Assembly: GCF_006715785.1 (NCBI RefSeq)
Contig: NZ_VFNX01000002.1
Span: forward strand, 868,001 to 932,000
Source of the DNA: Streptomyces puniciscabiei
GTDB taxonomy: Bacteria > Actinomycetota > Actinomycetes > Streptomycetales > Streptomycetaceae
Reading direction: 5' to 3'
DNA: 64,000 bases
Of the stretch, positions 16,718-25,063 are shown piece after piece; position 1 is the first letter of the stretch; every line of letters starts with the position of its first letter. A program made the position numbers and the translations under genes. The notes below the pieces were generated by a model. The model searched no databases. It was not told the origin of the DNA and saw nothing but the letters and a program-made list of their open reading frames with translations.

Positions 16718-16746
16718 CGTTATGCAGGCAATCACTTGCATGTCAA
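16718..16746 (-). promoter_or_regulatory. Promoter with embedded dyad before the ArsR-SRPBCC gene
   Basis: On the minus strand, TTGACA (16741-16746) and CATAAC (16719-16724) are 16 bp apart, a good housekeeping promoter. The spacer region contains ATGCA...TGCAT and GCAA-N4-TTGC dyads, the kind of site ArsR proteins occupy. The -35 overlaps the stop codon of the following acetyltransferase gene. Confidence 0.6.
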
Positions 16747-17273
16747 GGATGGCCAGACCCGGCCGCCCCGGCGTGGAAGGACAGCCATACGTCCGGGGGC
16801 AGTTCGGGCCGCTCCGGAACCGGCCGGAGTTCCCGCGTCCAGGCACCCCCGGCGACGTCCGCGGCGACCCGGGGCCAGAACGCCACGGCGGCCGGGTTGT
16901 CGTGCTGATGGGCGATCTCCCACGGGCCGGGGTGCCGGGTGAGCACCGCGCGCACGGCCCGCAGCCCGACGCGCCTGCGCCGCGCGCCGCGGACCACGAA
17001 GAAGCTGTTCAGCACCCGCACCGGACCGTCGAGTCCGCGCACGAACGCGAAGCCGGCCGGGTGGGTGCCGCACTCGAACAGGTAGGCCGTCCAGCCGGGG
17101 CCGGTGAAGGCGCTCTCGACCCGCTCGCCGCGAAAGCTGCCGTCGGGGGCGGGCAGGTCGCCGCGGAAAGCGGACAGGTCATGGCGGAACATCAGCCACA
17201 GCCGCTCCACGGTCGGCCGGTCCGCGGCGGTCGCGGGGCGGACGGTGACATCCGGAAGGAGAGTTTCGGTCAT
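16743..17273 (-). CDS. GNAT-family N-acetyltransferase
   Basis: Acetyl-CoA-dependent acetyltransferase, 176 residues, substrate unknown. The fold is visible as VTVRPATAADRPTVERLWLMF at the N-terminus, then FAFVRGLDGPVRVLNSFFVVRGARRRRVGLRAVRAVLTRHPG. The last is the beta4/motif A region, with RRRRVG in place of the classic pyrophosphate loop (R/Q-x-x-G-x-G/A). The end of motif B reads HQHDNPAAVAFWPRVA. It is separated from the upstream permease gene by a strong terminator, so it is expressed on its own. Its stop overlaps the promoter of the ArsR-SRPBCC gene. Confidence 0.8.
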   Translation of the reverse strand: MTETLLPDVTVRPATAADRPTVERLWLMFRHDLSAFRGDLPAPDGSFRGERVESAFTGPGWTAYLFECGTHPAGFAFVRGLDGPVRVLNSFFVVRGARRRRVGLRAVRAVLTRHPGPWEIAHQHDNPAAVAFWPRVAADVAGGAWTRELRPVPERPELPPDVWLSFHAGAAGSGHP

Positions 17274-17280
17274 GAAACGA

Positions 17281-17320
17281 AAGCCTCCCCGGCGGACTCG
17301 GGTCCGGGCCGGGGAGGCTT
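17281..17320 (-). terminator. Rho-independent terminator after the APC permease
   Basis: Perfect 12-bp stem AAGCCTCCCCGG (17281-17292) / CCGGGGAGGCTT (17309-17320) with a 16-nt loop. On the minus strand the stem is followed by TTTCGTTTC, giving a T-rich tail. It separates the permease from the acetyltransferase gene. Confidence 0.85.
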
Positions 17321-17361
17321 AACCGATACTCCGTAACCATAGCCCGTCACAGGCCTGTTGG

Positions 17362-18813
17362 TCAGCCCACGGGGGCCACGTCCGGGTCCGTACCGGCCAG
17401 GTACTCCTCGCTGATCTCCTTCTCCCCGAACGGCCAGACCCTCTCCAGCCGCGCCCAGACGGCGAAGGCCACACAGCCGAGGGCCAGCCAGGCCAGGGAC
17501 CACTCGATGGGGTGGCGGCCCGGGGAGTTCCTGTCCGCGTAGCCGTAGATCACACACCAGCCGGCGAACGCGACGAGGCTCGGCAGCGGGTACAGCCACA
17601 TTCGGTAGGGGCGGCGCAGATCCGGCTGACGCCGCCGCAGCACGGTGAGGGCGACGATCTGGGCGAGCGCCTGGACGATCACCATGACCGTGGTGAGCAA
17701 CTGGATCAGAGTCGCGAGGTCGGTGTGCCGGCCGATCAGGAAGCCGACGGCGGTGATCAGGCCCATGGTCGCGAGGCCCAGCGTCGGGAAGCGGTGCTTC
17801 GGGTGGAGCTTCTCGTACGGCCGGAAGAAGACGCGGTCGCGGGCGGCGTCGTAGGGCACCCGGGAGCCGCCGAGCAGGCCGGTGAAGACCGAGGCGAAGG
17901 CCGTGATCAGGATCAGCACGGTGACCGTGTCGGCGGCGCCCTTGCCCCAGGTCTTCTCCAGCACCGCCGAGGCGACCGAGGTGGCGGCGATGTCGTGCGG
18001 GTCGGTCATCCGGCGCCAGTCGACGACACCGAGGGTGCCGATCTGCAGGAGCAGGTAGATCGCCATGATGCCGAGGACGGAGTAGAGGATCGAGCGCGGG
18101 AGGGTACGGCCGGGGTCCTTGATCTCGGCGCCCATGTACGCGGTGGTGTTGTAGCCGAGGTAGTCGTAGATGCCGATGGTCAGTCCGGCGGCGAAGCCGA
18201 GCCAGAAGTGGTTGCTCGTCAGGTCGAAGGCGCCCGCCGGGTAGGTGAAGGCCAGGTGCGGGCTGAAGTCCGAGGCCGCGGCTGCGATCACCAGCAGCAC
18301 CGAGGCGATCATCACCGCCCACATCACGGCGGTGATCCGGGCGATGTGCTCGATGCCGCGCCAGAGCAGCAGCACGACCAGGGCGATGACGCCGAGGCCG
18401 ATCAGATCGCCCGCTCGCTGCCCGAGATCCGGGGCCAGATAGCCCAGGTACTGGACGAAGCCGACCACGCCCGTGGACATGATCAGCGGGATGAAGAGCA
18501 TCGCCGTCCACACGAAGAGGAACGGCATCAGCCGGCCCGTGCGGTACTGGAAGGCCTGGCGCAGATAGACGTAACTGCCGCCGGAGCCGGGCATCGAGGC
18601 ACCCAGCTCGGCCCAGACCAGTCCGTCGCACAGCGCGAGGACGGCGCCCGCGACGAAGCCGACGACCGCCTGCGGACCACCGAAGGCGGTGACCATCAGC
18701 GGGATCGTGACGAACGGCCCGATGCCGCACATCTGGCTCATGTTGATGGCCGTGGCCTGGAACAGGCCGACACGGCGGAGAAAACCACCCGTGGGCGGCG
18801 GGCTACCGGACAT
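17362..18813 (-). CDS. APC-superfamily amino-acid permease
   Basis: Integral membrane amino-acid/polyamine transporter, 483 residues. Helix 1 carries the family pattern LFQATAINMSQMCGIGPFVTIPL, with an unwound GIGPF. It is followed by about 11 more hydrophobic segments, for example AVVGFVAGAVLALCDGLVWAELGASMPGSGGSYVYLRQAF, which is the conserved helix 2-3 loop. The C-terminus ends in a soluble EKEISEEYLAGTD tail. The gene is divergent from the ROK regulator at 18932, making it a likely target of that repressor, and a strong terminator follows. The substrate is not evident. Confidence 0.88.
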   Translation of the reverse strand: MSGSPPPTGGFLRRVGLFQATAINMSQMCGIGPFVTIPLMVTAFGGPQAVVGFVAGAVLALCDGLVWAELGASMPGSGGSYVYLRQAFQYRTGRLMPFLFVWTAMLFIPLIMSTGVVGFVQYLGYLAPDLGQRAGDLIGLGVIALVVLLLWRGIEHIARITAVMWAVMIASVLLVIAAAASDFSPHLAFTYPAGAFDLTSNHFWLGFAAGLTIGIYDYLGYNTTAYMGAEIKDPGRTLPRSILYSVLGIMAIYLLLQIGTLGVVDWRRMTDPHDIAATSVASAVLEKTWGKGAADTVTVLILITAFASVFTGLLGGSRVPYDAARDRVFFRPYEKLHPKHRFPTLGLATMGLITAVGFLIGRHTDLATLIQLLTTVMVIVQALAQIVALTVLRRRQPDLRRPYRMWLYPLPSLVAFAGWCVIYGYADRNSPGRHPIEWSLAWLALGCVAFAVWARLERVWPFGEKEISEEYLAGTDPDVAPVG

Positions 18814-18872
18814 GGGGACTCCTGACGGGACGGGCGTCCTCGACGGCACCCGATGGGCTGACTGGCCGATAA

Positions 18873-18889
18873 AGTTAAGGAGACTTACT
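18873..18889. promoter_or_regulatory. Imperfect palindrome between permease and ROK genes
   Basis: AGTTAAG (18873-18879), GAGA, then CTTACT (18884-18889). The halves match except for one extra T. It lies centrally between divergent starts at 18813 and 18932 and is a candidate ROK operator overlapping the promoters. Inference. Confidence 0.4.
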
Positions 18890-18931
18890 AGAGGCGTCAA
18901 GTATGCGCCGCACATAGCCGAGAATGGCCTG

Positions 18932-20116
18932 ATGACCGTCAGTGACGCCGCAGAACAGCAGGAACAGCCCTGGAGCCGGCGCCGGCTGCGCAGCACCAAC
19001 GAGCGGCTGCTGCTGGACCGGCTGCGCGCCCTCGGCGCGGCGTCGCGCGCCCAACTGGCCCGGGAGACCGGCCTGTCGAAGCCGACGGTCTCCAGCGCGC
19101 TGGCCTCCCTGGAGGGGGCCGGCCTGGTGCACGAGGTCGGCACCCACGCCCCGGAGCGCGGACGCACCGCCGTCCTCTACTCCCCCGACCCGGCCGCCGG
19201 GTACGCGCTCGGCGTGGACATCGGCCGCGGCTGGCTGCGGGTGGCGGTGGCCGACCTGGACGGCACGGTCGTCGCCCGGGCCGACGTACGCAACCGGGCC
19301 CGCGCCTCCGCCGCACTGGCCGACCTGGTCGTGGGCACCGCCCGGCAGGTGATCGGCGATTCCGGCGTGGACCCGGCCGAGGTGGTGCACGGGGTGGTCG
19401 GCACGCCCGGCGTCTACGACGAGAAGCAGCGCCGGGTGCGGTACGCGATGCATCTGCCGGGCTGGGGGCGCGCGGGGCTCGTCGACCGGATGCGCGAGGA
19501 GCTGGGCGTACCGCTGGAGGTGCACAACGACGCCAATCTGGCGGCGCTCGGCGAGTACACGTACGGCGTCGGCACCGGCAGCCGGCTCTTCGCCTACATC
19601 CTGATCGGCACCGGACTGGGCATGGGCGTCGTCAGCGAGGGACGGCTCTTCACCGGTGCGCACGGGCTGGCCGGTGAGATCGGCTTCCTGCCCTGGCCGG
19701 GCCGGCAGAAGCCGGAGCGGCTGGAGGACGCGGTGTCGGGGGTGGCCGTGGTGGAGGCCGCCCGGGAGTTCGGGATGAGCGGGCAGCTCACGGCGAAGGC
19801 GGTCTTCGACGCGGCCCGGCAGGGCGATCCGGCCGCTCTGCGGGCGGTGGAGCTGGAGGCCGAGCGGATCGCGCACACGGTGGCGGCGGCCGCCGCGGTG
19901 CTGGACCCGGACCTGGTGGTGCTCGGCGGCGGTGTCGGCCACAGCGTCGACCTGCTGCTGCGCCCGGTCCAGGAGCAGGTGCGCGCCCTCACCCCGCTGC
20001 GGCCGCGGATCGCGCCGAGCCGGCTCGGCGCGGACGCGGTGCTGCTCGGCGCGGTGGCCACGGCCCTGGACACCACGCGCAACCAGGTGTTCGAGCGCAG
20101 GACGGCCGGATCCTGA
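18932..20116 (+). CDS. ROK-family transcriptional repressor
   Basis: Regulator of 394 residues: an N-terminal winged helix (NERLLLDRLRALGAASRAQLARETGLSKPTVSSALASLEGAGLV, residues about 23-66) and a C-terminal ROK sugar-kinase-like domain (ALGVDIGRGWLRVAVADLDGTVV, IGTGLGMGVVSEGRLFTGAHGLAGEIG). The zinc-binding Cys cluster (CxCGxxGC) of ROK kinases and NagC-like repressors is absent: after HGLAGEIGF the sequence runs LPWPGRQKPERL. Kinase activity is therefore unlikely. Start ATG 18932. It probably represses itself and the divergent amino-acid permease; the inducer is unknown. Confidence 0.87.
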   Translation: MTVSDAAEQQEQPWSRRRLRSTNERLLLDRLRALGAASRAQLARETGLSKPTVSSALASLEGAGLVHEVGTHAPERGRTAVLYSPDPAAGYALGVDIGRGWLRVAVADLDGTVVARADVRNRARASAALADLVVGTARQVIGDSGVDPAEVVHGVVGTPGVYDEKQRRVRYAMHLPGWGRAGLVDRMREELGVPLEVHNDANLAALGEYTYGVGTGSRLFAYILIGTGLGMGVVSEGRLFTGAHGLAGEIGFLPWPGRQKPERLEDAVSGVAVVEAAREFGMSGQLTAKAVFDAARQGDPAALRAVELEAERIAHTVAAAAAVLDPDLVVLGGGVGHSVDLLLRPVQEQVRALTPLRPRIAPSRLGADAVLLGAVATALDTTRNQVFERRTAGS

Positions 20117-20195
20117 CGGGCCGCCGGCGCCGCCGCACGGGGTCATCGGCATCACCCGGGGAGCGCCCTGGCTCGAGCATCCCTCCGGTGAGCAG

Positions 20196-20236
20196 GAACC
20201 GGGGGCGGACCGGTACGGCCCACCCCCGGGCGGTTC
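20196..20236. terminator. Convergent-gene hairpin
   Basis: CCGGGGG (20199-20205) pairs with CCCCCGG (20223-20229), supported by GAACC/GGTTC arms further out. It lies between the ROK gene and the convergent secreted-protein gene, overlapping the latter's stop codon. Confidence 0.5.
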
Positions 20237-21695
20237 AGCCGACGTTGAGCGCGGTGTCGTCCAGGACGAACGACGTCTGGTACTGGGAGCCCTCGGTGCC
20301 GGTGAACTTCAGCGTGACGGTCTGCCCGGCGTAGCCGCTGAGGTCGAAGCTGCGCTGGGTGTAGCCGGAGGCGGCGTTGAGGTTCGAGTACGTCGCCAGG
20401 GTGCCGAGGACCGTGCCCGAACTGTTCAGCACCTGCACCTTGAGGGTGTCGTAGGCCGTGCTGGTAGAGGTCTCGGCCGTGTCGACGTGCAGATAGAAGC
20501 TGAGCGTCGCCGACGAGCAGCCGGACGGAATGGTCACCGACTGGGACAGGGTGTCGGTGGTGGCGGTGCCGTAGCCGTCGAGCCAGGCGTAGTACGAGCC
20601 CGAACGGGCGGACTCACCGGTCGAGTTGGTGATGACTCCGCTGGACGCGCTCCACGTCGTGTTGCCGGACTCGAAGCCGTTGTTGCCCAGCAGCTGGGCC
20701 GCGGTGCAGGTGCCGGTGCCGCCACCGCCACCGCCTCCCCCGCCACTGCTGGTGCCCGCACCCGCCAGCCAGGCGGTGGCGTTGAGAGCGAGGGCGGCAT
20801 TGGTGGCACTGGAGTCGTTCCAGCCGTCGTACAGGGTGTTGCCGGACTGGCCGGTGCCGTCGTCGATCGGGGAGCTGTCGCCCCAGAAGGCGACGCGGCC
20901 GTTGCCGAAGGTGCTGGTCAGGAAGAAGGCGCCGGTGTTGCCGGAGTAACCGGTGCGGTACAGCAGGCCCTTGACGGCGGAGTTGTCGGCGGGCTTGAGG
21001 GTGGCGGTGGTGCCGTTCGCGATGAGGCTCTTGGTCACGGTACCGAAGGAGCCGTGCAGCACCGGGTCGGCGCTGTCGCCGATCGCCGCCGGGTGGTCGG
21101 AGCTGATGTTGAGCGAGTCGATCGAGAAGCCGAACGGGTCGGTGGAGTCGACGCTGTTGTTCGTCATCAGGTCGTTCAGGATCTTGACCGCGTCGTAGCC
21201 GTCGTTGTTGCGGTCGGCTCCGGTGTGGTCGGAGATCATGAACAGACCGCCGCCGTTCTTCACGAAGTTCATGATCGCCGTCTTCTCGGCGCTCGTGAAC
21301 AGCGTGTTGGGCTCCGGCAGGACCAGCGTGTCGAAGTTCGACAGGTCGGTGGAGGACGAGCCGCCGTAGCTGAGACTGGAGCCCGACGGCAGCGTCTTCA
21401 GGCTGTAGCCGCCGGTCTTCTGCAGCGCCACGCCCCAGGAGGACAGGGCGCCGGTCCAGTCGGTCTCGGCGGACGGGGAGGGGTTCTCGCCGAGCGGGTC
21501 GGGCTGGCTGGTGGAGATGATCCAGTCGGCGTTGCCGGCCGTCTCGGCGTGGGCGTTGTCGAACAGGACGCGGTGCGTGGTCGCCGCGTGGGCGGCGGTG
21601 CCGCTGCTGACCTGGACGGCGGCTCCGGTGAGGAGCAGCCCGAAACCGGCCAGAGCGGTGGTGAGTCTGCGGCGGGATCTCCTGGATCCGAGCAT
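20235..21695 (-). CDS. Secreted two-domain protein, GATase-like plus jelly-roll domain
   Basis: Exported protein of 486 residues with a classical signal peptide ([22 protein letters not shown], cleavage near TAAHAA). The first domain (about 35-310) resembles secreted GldG/DUF4350-like glutamine-amidotransferase folds: [59 protein letters not shown]. No Cys nucleophile is visible, so it is probably not an amidotransferase. A linker of nine Gly ([11 protein letters not shown]) leads to a beta-sandwich domain ([19 protein letters not shown] to [12 protein letters not shown]) seen on many Streptomyces secreted hydrolases. Start ATG 21695 is preferred over 21710 because GGAGG lies 7 nt upstream. 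Function unknown. Confidence 0.75.
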   Translation of the reverse strand: MLGSRRSRRRLTTALAGFGLLLTGAAVQVSSGTAAHAATTHRVLFDNAHAETAGNADWIISTSQPDPLGENPSPSAETDWTGALSSWGVALQKTGGYSLKTLPSGSSLSYGGSSSTDLSNFDTLVLPEPNTLFTSAEKTAIMNFVKNGGGLFMISDHTGADRNNDGYDAVKILNDLMTNNSVDSTDPFGFSIDSLNISSDHPAAIGDSADPVLHGSFGTVTKSLIANGTTATLKPADNSAVKGLLYRTGYSGNTGAFFLTSTFGNGRVAFWGDSSPIDDGTGQSGNTLYDGWNDSSATNAALALNATAWLAGAGTSSGGGGGGGGGTGTCTAAQLLGNNGFESGNTTWSASSGVITNSTGESARSGSYYAWLDGYGTATTDTLSQSVTIPSGCSSATLSFYLHVDTAETSTSTAYDTLKVQVLNSSGTVLGTLATYSNLNAASGYTQRSFDLSGYAGQTVTLKFTGTEGSQYQTSFVLDDTALNVG

Positions 21696-21907
21696 CCGGC
21701 GAACCTCCATGAGGGGTGGGGAGAGGCGGTGCGGGCGCCAAGTCTGCGCGCGTAGAGCCCGCTTGAGGGTTCTACACGCGTCGAGTGGTTGAAAGGTACA
21801 TGGCATGAAGCCCGGATGAACAGAAAGTCCCGGCAATAACCGGAGCGGACTGCCTCCGCTTACAGCGGGCAGATGACTGACGGGAGTCATGACCAAAAGG
21901 GGTGCAC

Positions 21908-22171
21908 ATGGAGATCTCGGGCATCATCAGTGCCATCGTCATCGGGCTCATCATCGGGGTGCTGGGCCGCCTGGTCGTCCCCGGGCGGCAGCACATCGGC
22001 ATCCTGTGGACCATCGTCGTCGGCATCGTGGCCGCGCTGCTGGGCTCGGCGATCGCCGCCGGGTTCGGGGTCGCGGACACCAAGGGGCCCGACTGGATCG
22101 AGTGGTTCATCCAGATCGCCCTGGCCGCGCTCGGGATCGCCGCGCTGGACCGGTCCCGGGTAGGCCGCTGA
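21908..22171 (+). CDS. GlsB/YeaQ/YmgE-family stress membrane protein
   Basis: Small membrane protein of 87 residues with three hydrophobic helices: [45 protein letters not shown] and [14 protein letters not shown]. The GRLVVPG loop after helix 1 is the family signature. Such proteins are induced by stress in many bacteria, but their activity is unknown. ATG 21908 follows AAAAGGGG; a GTG at 21902 would add two residues. A short dyad ATGACT-N6-AGTCAT lies at 21873-21890 just upstream. Confidence 0.85.
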   Translation: MEISGIISAIVIGLIIGVLGRLVVPGRQHIGILWTIVVGIVAALLGSAIAAGFGVADTKGPDWIEWFIQIALAALGIAALDRSRVGR

Positions 22172-22178
22172 CGGGCAG

Positions 22179-22955
22179 TCAGCTCCCGTAGAGGTACGGC
22201 GTGGTGGTGCTCAGCGCGTGGAAGCCGAGGCGCTCGAGGATCGGGCGGCTCATGGGCGAGGCGTCGACCTGGAGGTAGCGGTAGCCGTGCGCGGCGGCGA
22301 CGCGGGCGCGGTGGGCGACCAGGGCGCGGTAGACGCCCCGGCCCCGCCAGGCCTCGACGGTGCCGCCGCCCCACAGTCCGGCGAACCGGGTGCCGGGGAC
22401 CAGCTCCATCCGGGCGGCGCTCACGGGTTCGTCCCCGGCCAGGGCGACCACGGCGACGACCGTGTCCGGGCCGGCGGCCAGGCGCGTGAGCAGCCGGTGC
22501 CGCAGCCTGCTGCCGTCCGCGCCGAAGGCCTTCTCGTGGACGTCCACGAGAAGGTCGACGCCGGCCGGGTCGGTGACCCGCACGAGACGGACACCCTCGG
22601 GAGGTTCGGCGTCCACGGCGAGCCGGCCGGTCTCGCCGATCATCAGGGTCTCCTCGGGCTCGGCCCGGAATCCGGCCGCGGCGAGCCGGGCACCGAGATC
22701 GTCCGGCCGGTCGTGGCCGTAGAGCTTCCACTCGAAGTCGCGGCCGAGGCCGGTGAAGTACGCGACCTGCTCGCGGATCGCCCGGTCCGCGCCCTCCGCG
22801 TCGAGAGCGGACCACAGGACGCCGTTCCACCCCTGTGCGTCCGCGACGTGACGCACCACCGCGCCGGCCCGTTCGATCCGGGCACCGGGTCCGTCGGGAG
22901 CGGCGTTCTCGCGCATGTCACGGTCGTAGAGGGCGAGCACCGCCGAGTGATCCAT
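22179..22955 (-). CDS. GNAT-family N-acetyltransferase
   Basis: A 258-residue acetyltransferase with a non-catalytic N-terminal half (RENAAPDGPGARIERAGAVVRHVADAQGW) and a C-terminal GNAT domain: AARMELVPGTRFAGLWGGGTVEAWRGRGVYRALVAHRARVAAAHGYRYLQVDASPMSRPILERLGF. The acetyl-CoA loop is seen as WRGRGVYRA. ATG 22955 gives MDHSAVLALYDRD. It is convergent with the stress membrane protein gene (7-bp gap). The target is unknown. Confidence 0.83.
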   Translation of the reverse strand: MDHSAVLALYDRDMRENAAPDGPGARIERAGAVVRHVADAQGWNGVLWSALDAEGADRAIREQVAYFTGLGRDFEWKLYGHDRPDDLGARLAAAGFRAEPEETLMIGETGRLAVDAEPPEGVRLVRVTDPAGVDLLVDVHEKAFGADGSRLRHRLLTRLAAGPDTVVAVVALAGDEPVSAARMELVPGTRFAGLWGGGTVEAWRGRGVYRALVAHRARVAAAHGYRYLQVDASPMSRPILERLGFHALSTTTPYLYGS

Positions 22956-23009
22956 GCCCCGACTCGACCATGCCGGACCGGCCCCCTGCAACGGGATAAC
23001 GCCTCACGG

Positions 23010-23110
23010 GCCTCCGGGCGTACGGCGGCCGGGTAGGCGCTGAGCCGGTCGCGGTTGCGGGCCAGGCAGTCGATGCGGGCCTGGACGCGGTCGAGGTGAC
23101 CCCGTTCCTG
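23010..23110 (-). pseudogene. Remnant of a MerR-family regulator C-terminus
   Basis: On the minus strand the fragment HLDRVQARIDCLARNRDRLSAY resembles the C-terminal coiled helix of MerR regulators. No DNA-binding domain can be found upstream, and the frame is not preceded by a plausible start. It abuts a broken MFS gene on the other strand, a pair often found adjacent in Streptomyces, which supports decay of a regulator-transporter unit. Confidence 0.4.
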
Positions 23111-23530
23111 CTGCGGGGGCACCAGGTCATGCACACCTGCGTCGCCCCGTTCGCCGGCCACGCCGGGTACGGCCGCCGCACGCCGCTCACCGCGCTCACC
23201 CTGTTCACCGGCGTACTGCTGACGCTGGGCCTGGGCGCGCGGGCGCACACGCTGCCGGTCGGCGCGGTGGCCCTGTGGGGCGTGGCCTTCGGGCGGGGCG
23301 CCGACGCTGATCCGGACGCGCTGGTGGACGCCTCGTGACCGGCCGGGGCCGATGTCGCGACCTCTCTGCGGACGACCGTGGACAACGCCGGCATCGCCGC
23401 CGGTTCCCTCACCGGCGGTGTGGCGCTGGACGCCCTGGGCCCGGGCGCCTCCCCTGGACCGCCCTTGCCCCGGCCGTGGCGGCGCCGGCGACGGTCACCG
23501 CGGCCGGCCGCCACGCCTTCCCCGCCTGCT
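23096..23530 (+). pseudogene. Degraded MFS transporter fragment
   Basis: Only the C-terminal third of a major-facilitator transporter can be read. YGRRTPLTALTLFTGVLLTLGLGA and VGAVALWGVAFG are followed by an in-frame TGA (23336-23338). The same frame continues as ADVATSLRTTVDNAGIAAGSLTGGVALDALGPG. Then a shift to another frame near 23445 restores LPWTALAPAVAAPATVTAAGRHAFPA, the usual C-terminus. One nonsense change plus a frameshift, and loss of the first 250-300 residues, make it non-functional. The area 22956-23599 holds no intact gene. Confidence 0.7.
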
Positions 23531-23599
23531 GCCCTGACCGGGCATTCGGACACCGGGCGGGTGTGGCGCCCCGAAAGGCGCGGATCGCGCTCCTGGGCC

Positions 23600-24454
23600 T
23601 CAGCCCAGTTCGAGCGTGGTCACGCCGAAGACGCGGTGCCGGGCGTGCTCACGAACCGGCCCGGTGTACATGCGGGCGGTCTCGAACGAGGCCTGGAACC
23701 CCGCCCCTTCGGCCAGCGCGACACCGGCCGCGTTCGGCTCGGGCACGTCGATGGCCACCTCGTGCCCCGCGGCCTCGGCCGTGAGAGCGGCGAACAGCGC
23801 GCGGGCGTCCTCGGCGGTGTCCGCGAAGAGGGGGCCGATGCGCAGGGTGTCGTGGCCGGGGCGGAGCACACCGTAGCCCGTGAGGCGGGCGCCGTCGTGG
23901 CGGACGAAGGCCCGGTGTCCGGGGCCGGTGAGCCACGCGGCGAGGAAACGCGGCCGGTCGGCCGGGTGGCAGGCGCTGTCGTAGGCGGTGATCGCGGCGA
24001 GGTCGGCGGGTCCGGCCGGGCGGACGCCCGCGGGCGTCCCCGGCTCGCGAGCCGTACCGGTGTACCGGATGGTGCGGTAGGCGAGTTCGAACCCGGACTG
24101 GCGGTAGTTGTCCTGCTGGGCGACGACACCGTCCAGGCCCACGGTGCGGTTGCCGGCGTGGGCGAGGGCCGTCTTCCAGGTGGTCAGGCCGTGGCCCTGG
24201 CCGCGCAGGTCGGGGCGGACGAGGTAGCAGCCCAGGAAGGCGTATTCGGGGCCGTAGTTCACCACGGAGACGGCCGACACCGGCTCCCCGTCGATCCGGC
24301 CGAGGAAGAACCCGTCGGGATCCTGTGCGAAGAACGCGGGCCCGTCGGACCGTCCGGGGTTCCAGCCCTCCGCCGCCGCCCAGCCGGCGATCACCGGCCA
24401 GTCGGCGAGGGTGGCCTGGGTGACGACGAGGTCGTGGGGGGCCGCAGAGGTCAT
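23600..24454 (-). CDS. GNAT-family N-acetyltransferase with duplicated domain
   Basis: Protein of 284 residues with an N-terminal GNAT domain (VTQATLADWPVIAGWAAAEGWNPG, FLGCYLVRPDLRGQGHGLTTWKTALAHAGNRTVGLDGV) and a C-terminal second GNAT-like half (GVLRPGHDTLRIGPLFADTAEDARALFAALTAEA). DLRGQGHG is a canonical acetyl-CoA loop. The start ATG at 24454 overlaps the preceding gene's stop by 4 bp, so it is translated with the membrane protein gene upstream. The substrate is unknown; similar proteins are annotated only as GNAT. Confidence 0.85.
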   Translation of the reverse strand: MTSAAPHDLVVTQATLADWPVIAGWAAAEGWNPGRSDGPAFFAQDPDGFFLGRIDGEPVSAVSVVNYGPEYAFLGCYLVRPDLRGQGHGLTTWKTALAHAGNRTVGLDGVVAQQDNYRQSGFELAYRTIRYTGTAREPGTPAGVRPAGPADLAAITAYDSACHPADRPRFLAAWLTGPGHRAFVRHDGARLTGYGVLRPGHDTLRIGPLFADTAEDARALFAALTAEAAGHEVAIDVPEPNAAGVALAEGAGFQASFETARMYTGPVREHARHRVFGVTTLELG

Positions 24455-24972
24455 CGATGCGCTCCATTTCCGTCGGGACCGGACTGCCGTGCCGCATCCT
24501 TCCGGATCAACGGGGGCCGCGCCACGGGAAGATCGGCCGTTGCACCCCCCACGCCCCGGCCATCCAGGGCACGCAGCAACGCCGGCGCCGACGCCAGGAC
24601 GAACACCCCGAACAGGGTGATCGGCAGCAACCCCACCGGGTGCAGCAGCCGTGCCGGATCCGCTTTCACCCAGGACCGGTTGACGTACCAGTTGGCGAGG
24701 ACGTCGAGCGTCATCACGGCACTCCCCAGCCGGATGCCCGAGGGCCGCGCCCGCAGCGTCAGCAGGACGGCCAGTGGGTCGAGGACGACCAGGGCGACGA
24801 AGAACACCTGCAACGGCAGCGGGCCGAAGGCGGCGTAGGCGTGGAGCCCGCCCCGCACCAGATCGACGGCATGGGAGCAGGCCCCCTCCAGGAATCCGCC
24901 GGCGTACAGCACGAGGGCCCAGCGCGCCCGGCGAGGCAGCGCCCGCCATCGTCCGCGTACACCGTCCGTCAC
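24451..24972 (-). CDS. Hypothetical membrane protein
   Basis: A 173-residue protein starting with GTG at 24972 (VTDGVRGRWRALPRRARWALVL). It has four hydrophobic stretches: WALVLYAGGFLEGACSHAVDL, LPLQVFFVALVVLDPLAVLLTL, SAVMTLDVLANWYVN and LLPITLFGVFVLASAPALL, followed by a short hydrophilic tail. No characterised family is recognised. It overlaps the downstream acetyltransferase gene by 4 bp and probably forms a two-gene operon with it. Confidence 0.72.
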   Translation of the reverse strand: MTDGVRGRWRALPRRARWALVLYAGGFLEGACSHAVDLVRGGLHAYAAFGPLPLQVFFVALVVLDPLAVLLTLRARPSGIRLGSAVMTLDVLANWYVNRSWVKADPARLLHPVGLLPITLFGVFVLASAPALLRALDGRGVGGATADLPVARPPLIRKDAARQSGPDGNGAHR

Positions 24973-25010
24973 CCGGTCAATTTACTGCAGAGGCCCCACC
25001 GTCGGGCCGT

Positions 25011-25047
25011 GCCGGGCCCCACCGGCCGGTGTCCGGTGGGGCCCGGC
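25011..25047 (-). terminator. Strong hairpin terminator after the chaplin gene
   Basis: Perfect 15-bp stem GCCGGGCCCCACCGG (25011-25025) / CCGGTGGGGCCCGGC (25033-25047), 7-nt loop. It lies downstream of the chaplin stop on the minus strand and before the membrane-protein gene. Confidence 0.8.
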
Positions 25048-25063
25048 GAGGGGAAGGGCCGGA

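Noticed and set aside
21873..21890. ATGACT-N6-AGTCAT dyad as operator of the stress membrane protein
   Set aside because: Only 6-bp arms; left as an observation without a feature.
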